From contig NZ_ATUG01000001.1 in assembly GCF_000420085.1 (NCBI RefSeq), positions 1,635,223 to 1,699,222 of the forward strand: a DNA stretch of 64,000 bases. The letters run 5' to 3'. Every line of letters begins with the position of its first letter. The stretch's first letter is position 1. Of this stretch, positions 9,210 through 18,553 are shown piece by piece. The DNA comes from Desulfospira joergensenii DSM 10085 (GTDB lineage Bacteria; Desulfobacterota; Desulfobacteria; Desulfobacterales; Desulfobacteraceae). Made by a program: the position numbers and the translations under genes. The notes under the pieces were generated by a model. The model had not been told where the DNA came from. It ran no database searches and saw nothing but the letters and a program-made list of their open reading frames with translations.

Positions 9210-10376
9210 ATGAGCATTGAGTCATTATTTGCAGAAAGGAATGCCGGCGTGGAATGGTCCGGCATCCGCATCATGTTCGCCATGGCCGACCAGATCGACG
9301 GCATCGTGAACTTAGGAATAGGCCAGCCGGATTTCGACACCCCGGTTCATATCCGGGATGCAGCCAAAAAAGGGCTTGACCAGGGATACACCCGGTATCC
9401 GCCGGCAGCCGGCTTCCAGGATTTACGGGATGCCGTGGCCGAAAAACTTGCACGGGAAAACAAGATCAAGGCCGATCCTGAATCGGAGATATTTATCGCC
9501 GTGGGCGCCATGCAGGGAATTTTCAACGTCATGCTCCACCTGGTCAACCCCGGAGACGAGGTCATGGTGGTGGATCCCGGCTATGATTACTACTCCCAGA
9601 TCCGGCTTTTCGGCGGTGTTCCCGTCCGGATTCCGGCAAGGGAGGAGAATAAATTCAAGCTGGACCCGGCCGATGTAAAGGCGGCCATCACCCCCAAAAC
9701 CAAGGCCATCATCCTCAACACCCCTTCCAATCCCACGGGTGCGGTATTTGACCGGGATATCCTGGAACAGGTGGCCGGGCTTTGCCGGGAACACGAGATC
9801 GTGGTAATCTCGGACGAACCCTACGAACATATTCTGTTTGACGGAAATGAACATGTATCCATGGGATCCCTTGAGGGGATGAAAGATCTGACCGTCTCCA
9901 TCTATACCCTGTCCAAATCCTATGCCATGACCGGCTGGCGGGTAGGGTACGTGGCCGGACACCGGGCCATTATCTCTGAGATGGAAAAACTCATGGAGCA
10001 CATGGTCTCGGGCGTGACCGCTGTGGCCCAGCGGGCGGCCCTGGCCGCCATCACAGGCTCCCAGGACTGTGTAGAGCAGATGGTCCAACGGTATGCCCGG
10101 CGCCGGGAACTGGTCTATGAAGGCTTGAACAGCATTCCGGGGATCTCCTGCATCAAACCGGAATCCACCTTTTACGCCTTTCCCAATATCTCGTCCCTGG
10201 GGATGAGTTCCTGGGATTTTGCCAAGTATATGGCCAGGGAACACAAGGTGGCCGTGGTGCCGGGATCCATATTCGGAGAAAACGGAGAAGGGTATGTCCG
10301 CATCTCCTTTGCCACCTCTTCGGAAAACCTGGAAAAAGCACTTAAACGCCTTGCCAGGGGTGTGGCAGGTCTTTGA
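9210..10376 (+). CDS. Class I/II PLP-dependent aminotransferase
   Basis: This fold-type I aminotransferase of the aspartate-aminotransferase superfamily has 388 residues. The N-terminal VNLGIGQPDFDTP, the TPSNPTGAVF loop, SDEPYEHILF with the PLP-pairing aspartate, the Schiff-base lysine in TLSKSYAMTGWRVGY, and the C-terminal carboxylate-binding YVRISFATS are all present. It lies between the orphan barrel protein and the first ectoine-hydrolase-type gene. It may transaminate diaminobutyrate or the 2-oxo acid used by PanB; the substrate cannot be read from sequence. Known ectoine clusters use a class III aminotransferase (DoeD) at this step. Confidence 0.93.
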   Translation: MSIESLFAERNAGVEWSGIRIMFAMADQIDGIVNLGIGQPDFDTPVHIRDAAKKGLDQGYTRYPPAAGFQDLRDAVAEKLARENKIKADPESEIFIAVGAMQGIFNVMLHLVNPGDEVMVVDPGYDYYSQIRLFGGVPVRIPAREENKFKLDPADVKAAITPKTKAIILNTPSNPTGAVFDRDILEQVAGLCREHEIVVISDEPYEHILFDGNEHVSMGSLEGMKDLTVSIYTLSKSYAMTGWRVGYVAGHRAIISEMEKLMEHMVSGVTAVAQRAALAAITGSQDCVEQMVQRYARRRELVYEGLNSIPGISCIKPESTFYAFPNISSLGMSSWDFAKYMAREHKVAVVPGSIFGENGEGYVRISFATSSENLEKALKRLARGVAGL

Positions 10377-10388
10377 ATTGAGAATGAG

Positions 10389-10497
10389 TAATTGAGGGTG
10401 GCCTCCGGGCCGGCATTGGTAACGGGTGCCAAGCAACCTCAATTATCAATTAATATAGCCCGTGCCGGGCCGTGGAAAAAACCTCTTACGGCCCGGC
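10389..10497. repeat. Two nested-free hairpins between aminotransferase and eutD-like gene
   Basis: TAATTGAGG at 10389-10397 pairs with CCTCAATTA at 10437-10445. A second hairpin is formed by GCCGGGCCGT (10464-10473) and ACGGCCCGGC (10488-10497), a perfect 10-base stem with a 14-base loop. No T-run follows, so this is more likely an mRNA-processing or attenuating structure than a simple terminator. The eutD-like ribosome site starts 15 bases later. Confidence 0.5.
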
Positions 10498-10521
10498 TTA
10501 CCTGAAATTTTTGGAGGGAAA

Positions 10522-11697
10522 ATGGCACTTTTTTCCAGAGCAGAATATCTTGAGCGGATCGCCGATACCAAAGTCGCCATGGCAGATAAAGGCATTGAAC
10601 TCCTGGTGGTATGCGATCCCGCCAACATGAACTATCTTACCGGATACGACGGATGGTCCTTTTACGTGCCCCAGGCGGTCCTGGTTGTCGACGATCAGGA
10701 AGAACCGGTATGGATCGGCCGGCAAATGGATGTCAACGGCGCACGCCATACCGCTTTTTTAAGCCCGGACAACATGAAGGGCTATCCTGAAGACTATATC
10801 CAGACCACAGTCAAGCATCCCATGAATTACATGGGAGACCTGATCAAGGAAAGGGGATGGGGGCAAAAAGCCGTGGGTGTTGAAACGGATGCCTACTATT
10901 ACACGGCCAGAAGCGACGGTGCACTCAAGCAGACCCTGGGGCGGTCCGAGTTTATCGATGCAAACCTCCTGGTCAACTGGGTCAGGCTGGTCAAATCCGA
11001 TGCCGAGATCGGAATGATGGAGCAGGCCGGTAAAATCGCAGAAAAGGTCATGGCCACGGCCCTGTCCAACCTGGCACCGGGACGCAGGGAATGCGACGCC
11101 GTGGCTGCGGTCTACCAGGCCCAGATGACAGGGACCCCGGAATTCGGCGGAGATTACCCGGCCATCGTGCCCATGATGCCCACAGGGGAAAAGACAAGCG
11201 CTCCCCATCTCACCTGGACCGACGATCCCTATAAGCCCGACCAGGCCGTTAATCTGGAGCTTGCCGCCTGCCGCAACCGGTACCACTGCCCCATTGCCAG
11301 GACCGCCTATATCGGCACCACCCCGCCCGAAAAACTCAACACCCTGGCAGCCATCACCGTGGACGGCCTCAACCTCACCCTGGACGCCATTACACCCGGA
11401 ATGACCGGAGAGGATGTGGAAAAGATCTGGAGAAAGCACATCGCCAGACACGGATTTGAAAAGGAATCCCGCATCGGCTATTCCATGGGTCTCAACTATC
11501 CGCCGGACTGGGGAGAACATACAGCCTCCTTAAGGCCCGGGGACAAGACCGTGCTGGCTCCCAACATGACCTTTCACATGATCTTAGGGATGTGGATGGA
11601 TGATTTCGGATTTGAATGTTCGGAATCCTTCCGGGTGACGGATACCGGAGCCCGGACCTTTGCCGATTTTGAACGCAAGCTGTTTATCATTGAATAG
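10522..11697 (+). CDS. eutD: Ectoine hydrolase (EutD/DoeA type, M24 creatinase fold), copy 1
   Basis: This 391-residue pita-bread-fold hydrolase is of the family that opens the ectoine ring to N-acetyl-diaminobutyrate. The N-terminal creatinase domain has DPANMNYLTGYDGWSFYVPQ and WIGRQMDVNGA. The C-terminal domain has GTPEFGGDYPAIVPMMPTG, CRNRYHCPIART and GLNYPPDWGEHTASLRPGD, which I know as hallmarks of the EutD/DoeA group rather than ordinary Xaa-Pro peptidases. I chose ATG at 10522 after TTGGAGGGAAA. A second, clearly homologous copy lies at 17372. Hydroxyectoine or a related ring is an alternative substrate. Confidence 0.82.
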   Translation: MALFSRAEYLERIADTKVAMADKGIELLVVCDPANMNYLTGYDGWSFYVPQAVLVVDDQEEPVWIGRQMDVNGARHTAFLSPDNMKGYPEDYIQTTVKHPMNYMGDLIKERGWGQKAVGVETDAYYYTARSDGALKQTLGRSEFIDANLLVNWVRLVKSDAEIGMMEQAGKIAEKVMATALSNLAPGRRECDAVAAVYQAQMTGTPEFGGDYPAIVPMMPTGEKTSAPHLTWTDDPYKPDQAVNLELAACRNRYHCPIARTAYIGTTPPEKLNTLAAITVDGLNLTLDAITPGMTGEDVEKIWRKHIARHGFEKESRIGYSMGLNYPPDWGEHTASLRPGDKTVLAPNMTFHMILGMWMDDFGFECSESFRVTDTGARTFADFERKLFIIE

Positions 11698-11714
11698 GGA
11701 AAAGCTTACATTTT

Positions 11715-12941
11715 ATGGACCATATTCAAAAAAGAATTCTGGAACTTAAAAATGAAACCCTGGAACTCCGACGGCATTTTCATATGAACCCGGAACTGGG
11801 GTTCCAGGAGTTTCAGACCGCAGACAAAATTGAAAATTTCCTTCAGGATATCGGGCTGAAAACGACGCGGATGACCCAGACAGGGGTGGTCGCCGTCCTG
11901 GACAGCGGCAGGCCCGGACCCTGCCTGATGCTTCGCGCCGATATGGATGGACTGCCCGTCACCGAAGAAACGGATCTGCCGTACAAGTCCAGAAATAAAG
12001 GGGTCATGCATGCATGCGGTCATGATGCCCACATGGCCATGCTTCTGACGGCTGCCAAGGTACTTAAAGAGAATAAAGCACCTGTAACCGGTAAAATCAA
12101 ATTCGTATTTCAACCCAACGAGGAGATCGCCGGTGCCATCCATATGATCGAAGACGGGGTCCTGGAAAACCCCAAAGTCGATGCCGCAATGGGACTCCAT
12201 GTCTGGACACCCGTTGATTCGGGTAAAATAGCCATCACCCCGGGTCCGGTTATGGGGGGACTGGATGTTTTTAAGATCACCATCCACGGCAAAGGGGGTC
12301 ATACCGGGGTCCCCGAAGACGCCGTTGATCCGGTTATTGCCGCGGCCAATCTCATACAGACCGCACAGATCATCCAGACCCGGGAGATCAGCAACCTGAA
12401 AGCCACGGTTATCATGTTCGGAAAAATCAAAGGGGGCACCAAAAGCAATATTATCCCGGATAAAGTGGAACTGGAAGGCTCCATCCGTTTTCTCTACCCG
12501 GGCGGTCCGGAGAGTGAGGAAAAGCCGACCCAGCGCTTCATCCGTATTGCCGAGCAGGTATGCTTAACCCACAGATGCACCTGTGACATCGACATCATCC
12601 ATGAAAACATACCCTTGATCAATCATGCAGAAATGACGGCCCTGGCCAGGGAAACCGCCCTTGATGTCTTCCCTTCTGAAAAAGATCTCATCGACAATCA
12701 GACCATTGCCAGTGAAGATTTTTCAGAGTTCAGCAGACAGGTGCCGGGGGTGTTTGTTTTCCTTGGTGCGGGGAATGACGCCCTTGGGGCGAACCTGTCC
12801 CACCACCATCCCAAATTCAATATCGATGAGACGATCCTCCCCAAGGGAGTGGAGATGCTGGTCCGGAGCGCCTTCCATTTCTTTGAAAAGGCAGACCAAT
12901 TGTCATTTTTAAAACAGAACCAAAAAGAGCGGGTAAAATAA
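11715..12941 (+). CDS. M20-family amidohydrolase / N-acyl amino acid deacylase
   Basis: This is a 408-residue di-metal hydrolase of the IAA-amino-acid hydrolase/aminoacylase group. The metal site is formed by LRADMDGLPV, HACGHDAHMAML and FQPNEEIAGA; the dimerisation insert contains GKGGHTGVPEDAVDP. The last metal ligand is in NLSHHHPKFNID. It lies 17 bases after the first eutD-like gene. Known ectoine operons use an unrelated DoeB/EutE deacetylase here, and none is seen in the window, so this enzyme may take over N-acetyl-diaminobutyrate deacetylation. That role is inference. Confidence 0.9.
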   Translation: MDHIQKRILELKNETLELRRHFHMNPELGFQEFQTADKIENFLQDIGLKTTRMTQTGVVAVLDSGRPGPCLMLRADMDGLPVTEETDLPYKSRNKGVMHACGHDAHMAMLLTAAKVLKENKAPVTGKIKFVFQPNEEIAGAIHMIEDGVLENPKVDAAMGLHVWTPVDSGKIAITPGPVMGGLDVFKITIHGKGGHTGVPEDAVDPVIAAANLIQTAQIIQTREISNLKATVIMFGKIKGGTKSNIIPDKVELEGSIRFLYPGGPESEEKPTQRFIRIAEQVCLTHRCTCDIDIIHENIPLINHAEMTALARETALDVFPSEKDLIDNQTIASEDFSEFSRQVPGVFVFLGAGNDALGANLSHHHPKFNIDETILPKGVEMLVRSAFHFFEKADQLSFLKQNQKERVK

Positions 12942-13003
12942 ACTATTGTAAACCGATGCAATTATAAAACCATATGTTAACCCAAGAGAAAAGGAGTTGG
13001 ACA

Positions 13004-14038
13004 ATGAAAAAACGGATGAATTTAAAAGCGTTAAAATCATTGACTGCAGCAGTCCTGCTGATTGCGGCAACAAGTATCAGCCTCTATGCGGCAGAGTGGA
13101 AATATGCCATGGGAGAGGGCGAGAGTGATCCCCAGGGGATCTATGCTATGGCCTTTAAAAATTTTATTGAGGAAAATTCCAGGCATACAATCAAAATTTA
13201 TCCCGTGGGAAGCCTTGGCGAAGAGACCGATATGATGGAACAGACCAAAGCCGGCATCCTGCAGTTTCTAGGACAATCCACCGGATATATGGGGGGGACG
13301 ATTCCTGAGATGGACCTGTTTACCCTGCCCTATGTGATGCCGACGGATACCAAACAACTGGATTATTTTTTCAAACATTCAAAAGCCATAAACGAAATGC
13401 TTCCTCCGATTTTCAACGAACACGGGCTGGAGCTGCTCTCCATCTTCCCGGAAGGCGAGATGGCCGTGACCACCTTTGAAGAGTTTCATTCCCCGGCCGA
13501 CCTGAAGGGCAAAAAAATGCGGGTTATGCCCGGTTCCCCCATCCTGGTTGAAACCTATAAGGCCTTTGGCGCCTCTCCGGTTCCCATGACCTGGGGCGAT
13601 CTGATCGGTGCACTGAAAACCAATATGGTGGACGGCCAGGAAAACCCGACGGTCTGGATCGAAGCCTATGATCTGGACAACCTGACAAAAGTATTGACCT
13701 ATACCGGCCATGGACACTTCAACGCCTCGGCATCTGCCAATAAAAAGTTTTTTGACGAACTTGGCGAAAGGGATAAAAAGTTAATCCGTTCCGCTGCTGA
13801 GCATGCACACAAGATTATCCTGGAAGAAGCTGAAAAACTGGATGCATACGGCATCGGCCGTATTGTCAGAACCAACCCGGACTATAAAATTGTGACCCTC
13901 ACTGAAAAAGAACGTGCCCCCTTCAAGGAAGCGGCCAAGGCGGTACAAAAGTCTTTTGCATCCAAGAGCGCTTCAAACAAAAAAATACTGGATCAAATGA
14001 TGGCAGACCTGAAAGAAGCTGAAGCAAAAACAAAATAA
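13004..14038 (+). CDS. dctP: TRAP transporter substrate-binding protein DctP
   Basis: This periplasmic solute receptor of 344 residues starts at ATG 13004 after AAAAGGAG, with a signal peptide ending around SLYAAEWKYAM. DctP-family features include YPVGSLGEETDMMEQTKAG, LKGKKMRVMPGSPI with the carboxylate-binding arginine, and the specificity loop GALKTNMVDGQENP. It is followed by a strong hairpin and then DctQ and DctM. In this context it probably captures ectoine, hydroxyectoine or a related zwitterion, like UehA/TeaA. Confidence 0.93.
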   Translation: MKKRMNLKALKSLTAAVLLIAATSISLYAAEWKYAMGEGESDPQGIYAMAFKNFIEENSRHTIKIYPVGSLGEETDMMEQTKAGILQFLGQSTGYMGGTIPEMDLFTLPYVMPTDTKQLDYFFKHSKAINEMLPPIFNEHGLELLSIFPEGEMAVTTFEEFHSPADLKGKKMRVMPGSPILVETYKAFGASPVPMTWGDLIGALKTNMVDGQENPTVWIEAYDLDNLTKVLTYTGHGHFNASASANKKFFDELGERDKKLIRSAAEHAHKIILEEAEKLDAYGIGRIVRTNPDYKIVTLTEKERAPFKEAAKAVQKSFASKSASNKKILDQMMADLKEAEAKTK

Positions 14039-14054
14039 TCCCCAAAAAACCTGA

Positions 14055-14103
14055 GAACAGCAGAATAGATTGAGCCTTTTGCAGGCGATCTATTTTGCTG
14101 TTC
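14055..14103. repeat. Long intercistronic hairpin between dctP and dctQ
   Basis: GAACAGCAGAATAGAT at 14055-14070 pairs with ATCTATTTTGCTGTTC at 14088-14103: 16 pairs, one of them G-U, with a 17-base loop. No T-run follows. Such hairpins behind a solute-receptor gene typically stabilise the receptor message and lower expression of the membrane subunits. Confidence 0.7.
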
Positions 14104-14113
14104 GGGAGAAAAA

Positions 14114-14695
14114 ATGGAGGAAGCAGAAATAAAAAGCGGCAATCCTTTACTCAAAGCCCTTGATTTTATTGATATGCAGATCAGCCGAATTGAAGGGTTT
14201 ATGCTGGCTGTCGGGGTGATCGCCATGACGGTCAACACCATTGCCGCAGTGGTCAGCCGGTTCGTTTTTAACAGCGCGATTGTTTTCACCGATGAACTGA
14301 ACGTGATATTTATCGTCCTGGTGACCTATGCGGGCCTGAGCTATGCCGCTCGAAACGGCCGTCATATCCGGATGTCCGCCATTTATGACGCCATGCCTGA
14401 AAAGGCGCGCAAATTTCTAATGGTGTTGATGACATCGGTGACCTCAGCCTTTATGTTCTTTCTCTCCTTTTACGCCTGCCGCTATATTGCTGAGGTGTAC
14501 GAGAGCGGACGGATTCTGCCGGCCCTGGGGCTGCCGGTATTTTATATCTATCTGTGGGTGCCTGTGGGCTTTATCATGACAGGACTGCAGTATGGGTTTA
14601 CGGCTGTCAAGAACCTGACACAACCCGATGTCTATCTTTCCACCCATGTTAAAGACGGATACGCTGACGCGGCAATCGAGATCCAGGAACAATGA
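14114..14695 (+). CDS. dctQ: TRAP transporter small membrane subunit DctQ
   Basis: This 193-residue inner-membrane protein has about four hydrophobic segments. DctQ-type features include FVFNSAIVFTDELNVIFIV and LSYAARNGRHIRMSA. Its stop overlaps the dctM start in an ATGA, indicating translational coupling. It completes the TRAP system with the receptor and large permease. Confidence 0.92.
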   Translation: MEEAEIKSGNPLLKALDFIDMQISRIEGFMLAVGVIAMTVNTIAAVVSRFVFNSAIVFTDELNVIFIVLVTYAGLSYAARNGRHIRMSAIYDAMPEKARKFLMVLMTSVTSAFMFFLSFYACRYIAEVYESGRILPALGLPVFYIYLWVPVGFIMTGLQYGFTAVKNLTQPDVYLSTHVKDGYADAAIEIQEQ

Positions 14696-16374
14696 AACGA
14701 TTAAATAAAATACAGGTGTTATGTATTCTCTGCTGTATATGGGCATCTTCTGTTTTTGCTTCAGAGAATGCCAGAGTCGTGATTGAAGAGACGGTCATTG
14801 ACCAGGAGCTGCGTCTATCCGTATACGGATTTGCAGAAGATGTGGAGCCATGGGAAAGGGTCACCCTCACCCTGGCCGATGGGAAGGGTAAAATTATTGA
14901 GCGGGCCCCCAGGATCAATAAACTCGGCAATTGGGAGGTTGAGGGCCTTGACATCAGCACCCTTGCAGACGGTCAGATCAAGATTACGGCAGAGGTAAAA
15001 GATGACCGGGGAAACATCCAGGCGCAAACCGCTTCCTCTGTGGTCCTGGATACCAGCTTCAGTCTCAGGGACTTTATAAACAATCATTTTGCCCTTTCCA
15101 TCTTCCTGCTGATGATCGTGCTGCTGCTGCTCGGATTTCCCATGAAAATACCCCTGATTGCCGGCGCAACCCTTGGGGTCTACCTTCTCTACGAGGGGGA
15201 TCTGTCCCAGACACAGTTTATGATCCAGCAGATGATGGCCGGAATTCGCCCGGCCGCACTCATTGCCGTCCCCATGTTTATCCTCTCCGCCGATATCATG
15301 ACCCGGGGCAAATCAGCTGAAAAACTGATCGATCTGGTCATGGCCTTTGTCCGGCATATCAAAGGCGGGCTAGCCGTGAGTACGGCTGCTGCGTGTACGG
15401 TATTCGGTGCCGTTTCCGGTTCAACCCAGGCCACGGTTGTGGCCATTGGATCCCCCCTTCGCCCCGAGCTTCTCAAAGGAGGGTATAAGGATTCATTTAT
15501 TTTGGCACTCATTGTCAACTCCAGTGATATCGCTTTTCTGATTCCCCCCAGCATCGGGATGATTATCTATGGAATTGTCGCAAAAACATCCATACCTGAA
15601 CTCTTTATCGCAGGGATCGGCCCGGGGCTGTTGATCCTGTTGTTGTTTTCCATCTACAGCGTGATCCATGCGTCCCTGAACAAGATCCCCACCGAACCGA
15701 AAGCCTCATGGGCCGAACGGGGACTGGCAGTCTATCACGCACTCTGGCCCTTGGGATTTCCGGTCATTATCATCGGCGGGATCTTTGGCGGGATCTTCAG
15801 CCCCACGGAAGCCGCAGCCGTCAGCGTGGCATATGCCATCCTGCTGGAGGGCTTTGTCTTTAAGACAATGAAACTCGGCGACTTTTATGCCACGGCTTTA
15901 TCCACCGGACTGGTCACCGCCGTTGTCTTTATTCTGGTCGGTGCCGGGGCCGCATTTGCCTGGGTGTTGTCCTATGCCCAGGTCCCCCAGCAAATCTTAG
16001 GGATGATCGGTATTGACGAGATGGGCCAATACGGCGTTCTCTTTGTGATCTCCATTGCCTTTTTCATCGGATGTATGTTTGTTGATCCCATTGTGGTGAT
16101 TCTGATCCTGGTACCGATTTTCGCACCGGTGGTGAGAAATGTGGGACTCGATCCTGTGCTGGTGGGGACGATTATCACACTTCAGGTTGCCATCGGGTCT
16201 GCAACACCGCCCTTTGGCTGTGACATTTTCACCGCGATTGCCATATTTAAGCGTCCCTACCTTGAAGTGATCAAAGGGACGCCGCCATTTATTTTTATCC
16301 TTTTAAGCGTAGGTGTGGCATTGATATTTTTCCCGGAAATTGCTCTCTATTTAAGAGATGTGGCTTTCAGATAG
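14692..16374 (+). CDS. dctM: TRAP transporter large permease DctM with extra N-terminal periplasmic domain
   Basis: The C-terminal ~430 residues form a normal DctM multi-pass permease (FGAVSGSTQATVVAIGSP, GIFSPTEAAAVSVAYAI, TPPFGCDIF). Ahead of it lie a signal-peptide-like segment (residues 1-23, ending SSVFA) and about 100 residues resembling a bacterial Ig-like beta domain: WERVTLTLADGKGKIIE, GNWEVEGLDISTLADG, TASSVVLDT. The first permease helix follows at about residue 130. At 560 residues the protein is well above the usual ~430. The reading frame is continuous and the start is fixed by the ATGA overlap with dctQ, so the extension is real. Confidence 0.92.
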   Translation: MKRLNKIQVLCILCCIWASSVFASENARVVIEETVIDQELRLSVYGFAEDVEPWERVTLTLADGKGKIIERAPRINKLGNWEVEGLDISTLADGQIKITAEVKDDRGNIQAQTASSVVLDTSFSLRDFINNHFALSIFLLMIVLLLLGFPMKIPLIAGATLGVYLLYEGDLSQTQFMIQQMMAGIRPAALIAVPMFILSADIMTRGKSAEKLIDLVMAFVRHIKGGLAVSTAAACTVFGAVSGSTQATVVAIGSPLRPELLKGGYKDSFILALIVNSSDIAFLIPPSIGMIIYGIVAKTSIPELFIAGIGPGLLILLLFSIYSVIHASLNKIPTEPKASWAERGLAVYHALWPLGFPVIIIGGIFGGIFSPTEAAAVSVAYAILLEGFVFKTMKLGDFYATALSTGLVTAVVFILVGAGAAFAWVLSYAQVPQQILGMIGIDEMGQYGVLFVISIAFFIGCMFVDPIVVILILVPIFAPVVRNVGLDPVLVGTIITLQVAIGSATPPFGCDIFTAIAIFKRPYLEVIKGTPPFIFILLSVGVALIFFPEIALYLRDVAFR

Positions 16375-17343
16375 ATGAATAAAACAGACATCACCCTGAA
16401 ATCCGTATACCTGGCCCGGAAGCGCATTGCCCCTGTCATTCGGAAGACACCGTTGATCCCCTTCCCGGACCAAAAACAGGAGAATCCGGTCTACCTGAAA
16501 CTGGAAAATCTCCAGGAAACCGGTTCCTTTAAACTGAGGGGGGCTGCCAATGCCCTGCTGGGCCTGCCCCCTGACCGGAAAGAAAAAGGGGTTCTGGCTT
16601 TTTCCACGGGCAACCACGGCCGGGCCGTGGCCTGGATGGCCGGAAGAATGGGTATCTCCTGCACAATCTGCCTGTCCCGGCGGGTGCCTTCCTACCGAGT
16701 GAAGGTGATGGAACAATTCGGGGCAAAGGTGGTCCAGGAGGGTGTCAGCCAGGACCAGGCTTACGAGGTCGCCCTGAAGCTTGAACGGGATCAGGGACTG
16801 ACCCTGATCAAGCCCTTTGATGATCCGAAGATCATTTCCGGCCAGGGCACCATGGGTCTGGAAATCCTGGAGGAGATTCCGCAAATCGATACCCTGGTGG
16901 TGCCGGTGTCCGGGGGCGGGCTTGCCGCAGGAGTCGCCCGGGTCTTGAAGGCGGCCGACCCGGCCATCCGGGTCATCGGGGTTTCCATGGAAGTGGCTCC
17001 GGCCATGTACCATTCCATAAAGGCCGGCAAACCCGTGGAAATCGAAGAAAAGGACAGCCTGGCCGACGCCCTTCTGGGCGGCATCGGCCTGGATAACCAA
17101 TACACCTATCCCATGGTGGAAAGATATCTGGACCGCATTGACCTGGTTTCTGAAAATGAGATTGAAGAGGGCATGATCTTTGCCCATGACACCCTGGGCA
17201 TCCTCATTGAAGGGGCCGCCGCCGTAACCCTGGCCTGGCTGCTGAAAAATCCGGATGCAGGGAAGAGTGTTGTCGGCATCCTTTCCGGAGGCAACGTGGA
17301 TACGGACCTGCTCTTTGATATCCTGTCCCGCCATAAAAAATAG
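16375..17343 (+). CDS. eutB: Ectoine utilization EutB, threonine dehydratase-like PLP enzyme
   Basis: This 322-residue fold-type II PLP enzyme has the Schiff-base lysine in ETGSFKLRGAAN, FSTGNHGRAVAWMAG as the substrate loop, and the phosphate-binding VPVSGGGLAAGV. Generic threonine dehydratases share these motifs; the link to EutB comes from its length and its neighbourhood with eutD and eutC homologues. Its ATG directly abuts the dctM stop. EutB is proposed in hydroxyectoine breakdown, dehydrating the 3-hydroxy diamino acid. Confidence 0.82.
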   Translation: MNKTDITLKSVYLARKRIAPVIRKTPLIPFPDQKQENPVYLKLENLQETGSFKLRGAANALLGLPPDRKEKGVLAFSTGNHGRAVAWMAGRMGISCTICLSRRVPSYRVKVMEQFGAKVVQEGVSQDQAYEVALKLERDQGLTLIKPFDDPKIISGQGTMGLEILEEIPQIDTLVVPVSGGGLAAGVARVLKAADPAIRVIGVSMEVAPAMYHSIKAGKPVEIEEKDSLADALLGGIGLDNQYTYPMVERYLDRIDLVSENEIEEGMIFAHDTLGILIEGAAAVTLAWLLKNPDAGKSVVGILSGGNVDTDLLFDILSRHKK

Positions 17344-17371
17344 GGCCGTACTTTTTTAGGAGGAATTCCCC

Positions 17372-18538
17372 TTGCTGTTCAAATTATCCGAATATTGCCG
17401 GCGCATGGAAAAAACCCGTGCAGCCATGGCAGAAAAAGGGCTGGATATCCTCATTGTCACAGATCCGGCCAATATGAACTATTTGACCGGCTACGACGGA
17501 TGGTCCTTTTATGTCCACCAGGGCCTGGTCCTTTTTCAGGACCGGGACCAGCCCATCTGGTTCGGCCGGCAGCAGGACAGCAACGGGGCCAGGATCACCA
17601 CCTGGCTGGACGAGGACCATATCCTGGGCTACGAGGATCATTATGTCCAGTCCCGGACCGTCCACCCCTATGACGTGGTGGCGGATCTCATTCAACAAAA
17701 AGGCTTTGGCAGCAAAAAAATCGGTGTGGAAAAGGACAATTACTATTTTACGGCCCGATGCCTTGAGCACCTTAAAAAAGGTCTCCCCAACGCAGGGTTC
17801 CTGGACGGAGAACTCATTGTAAACTGGGTCAGGTGTGTAAAAAGCCCATCGGAATTAAATTATATGAAAATGGCAGGGCAGATCCTGGAGCGGGTTATGG
17901 ACACGGCGGTCCGCCTCATTGAACCCGGGGTAAGAGAAGGGGATGTGGCCGCCGAGGTCTACCGTGCAATGATTTCCGGCACCCCGGAATTTACCGGGGA
18001 TTATTCGGCCATCATTCCCATCATGCCCTCGGGGAAACGGACCACCACGGCCCATCTCTCCTGGACCGACAGAAGATATAAAAAAAACGAAATCATACTC
18101 CTGGAATTGTCCGGGTGCAAACACCGGTACCATGCGCCCCTGTCCCGGACCGTGATCACCGGGCGTCCCGACCCGGAACTGGACGGAATCTCCAAAACCG
18201 TTATCCAGGGCTTGAACCGGGTGGTGGATTTTATCCGGCCCGGGATCCAGGCCCGGGAGATTGAGGAAGAGTGGCGCAGATCCATTGCCGGCTCCCGGGT
18301 GGTCAAGGAATCCCGCATCGGGTACGCATTCGGCCTCAACTATCCCCCGGACTGGGGGGAGCATACCATCAGCCTGAGGCCCGGGGACCTCACCGTGCTG
18401 GAGCCGGGCATGACCATTCACGTCATGCCGGGGATCTGGACCGACACCCTGGGGTTTGAATGCAGCGAAGCCGTTTATGTCACGGAGACCGGGTGCGAGA
18501 CCTTTTCCCGGGTCCCGAGACAGCTCTTTATCAAATAA
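17372..18538 (+). CDS. eutD: Ectoine hydrolase (EutD/DoeA type, M24 creatinase fold), copy 2
   Basis: This 388-residue paralogue of the 10522 gene starts at TTG 17372, 7 bases after a strong AGGAGG. It repeats the diagnostic segments DPANMNYLTGYDGWSFYVHQ, WFGRQQDSNGA, GTPEFTGDYSAIIPIMPSG, CKHRYHAPLSRT and GLNYPPDWGEHTISLRPGD. The two copies differ enough to have distinct substrates, perhaps ectoine against 5-hydroxyectoine. It sits between eutB and the racemase-family gene. Confidence 0.82.
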   Translation: MLFKLSEYCRRMEKTRAAMAEKGLDILIVTDPANMNYLTGYDGWSFYVHQGLVLFQDRDQPIWFGRQQDSNGARITTWLDEDHILGYEDHYVQSRTVHPYDVVADLIQQKGFGSKKIGVEKDNYYFTARCLEHLKKGLPNAGFLDGELIVNWVRCVKSPSELNYMKMAGQILERVMDTAVRLIEPGVREGDVAAEVYRAMISGTPEFTGDYSAIIPIMPSGKRTTTAHLSWTDRRYKKNEIILLELSGCKHRYHAPLSRTVITGRPDPELDGISKTVIQGLNRVVDFIRPGIQAREIEEEWRRSIAGSRVVKESRIGYAFGLNYPPDWGEHTISLRPGDLTVLEPGMTIHVMPGIWTDTLGFECSEAVYVTETGCETFSRVPRQLFIK

Positions 18539-18553
18539 CCCAAGGAGGCCCCC

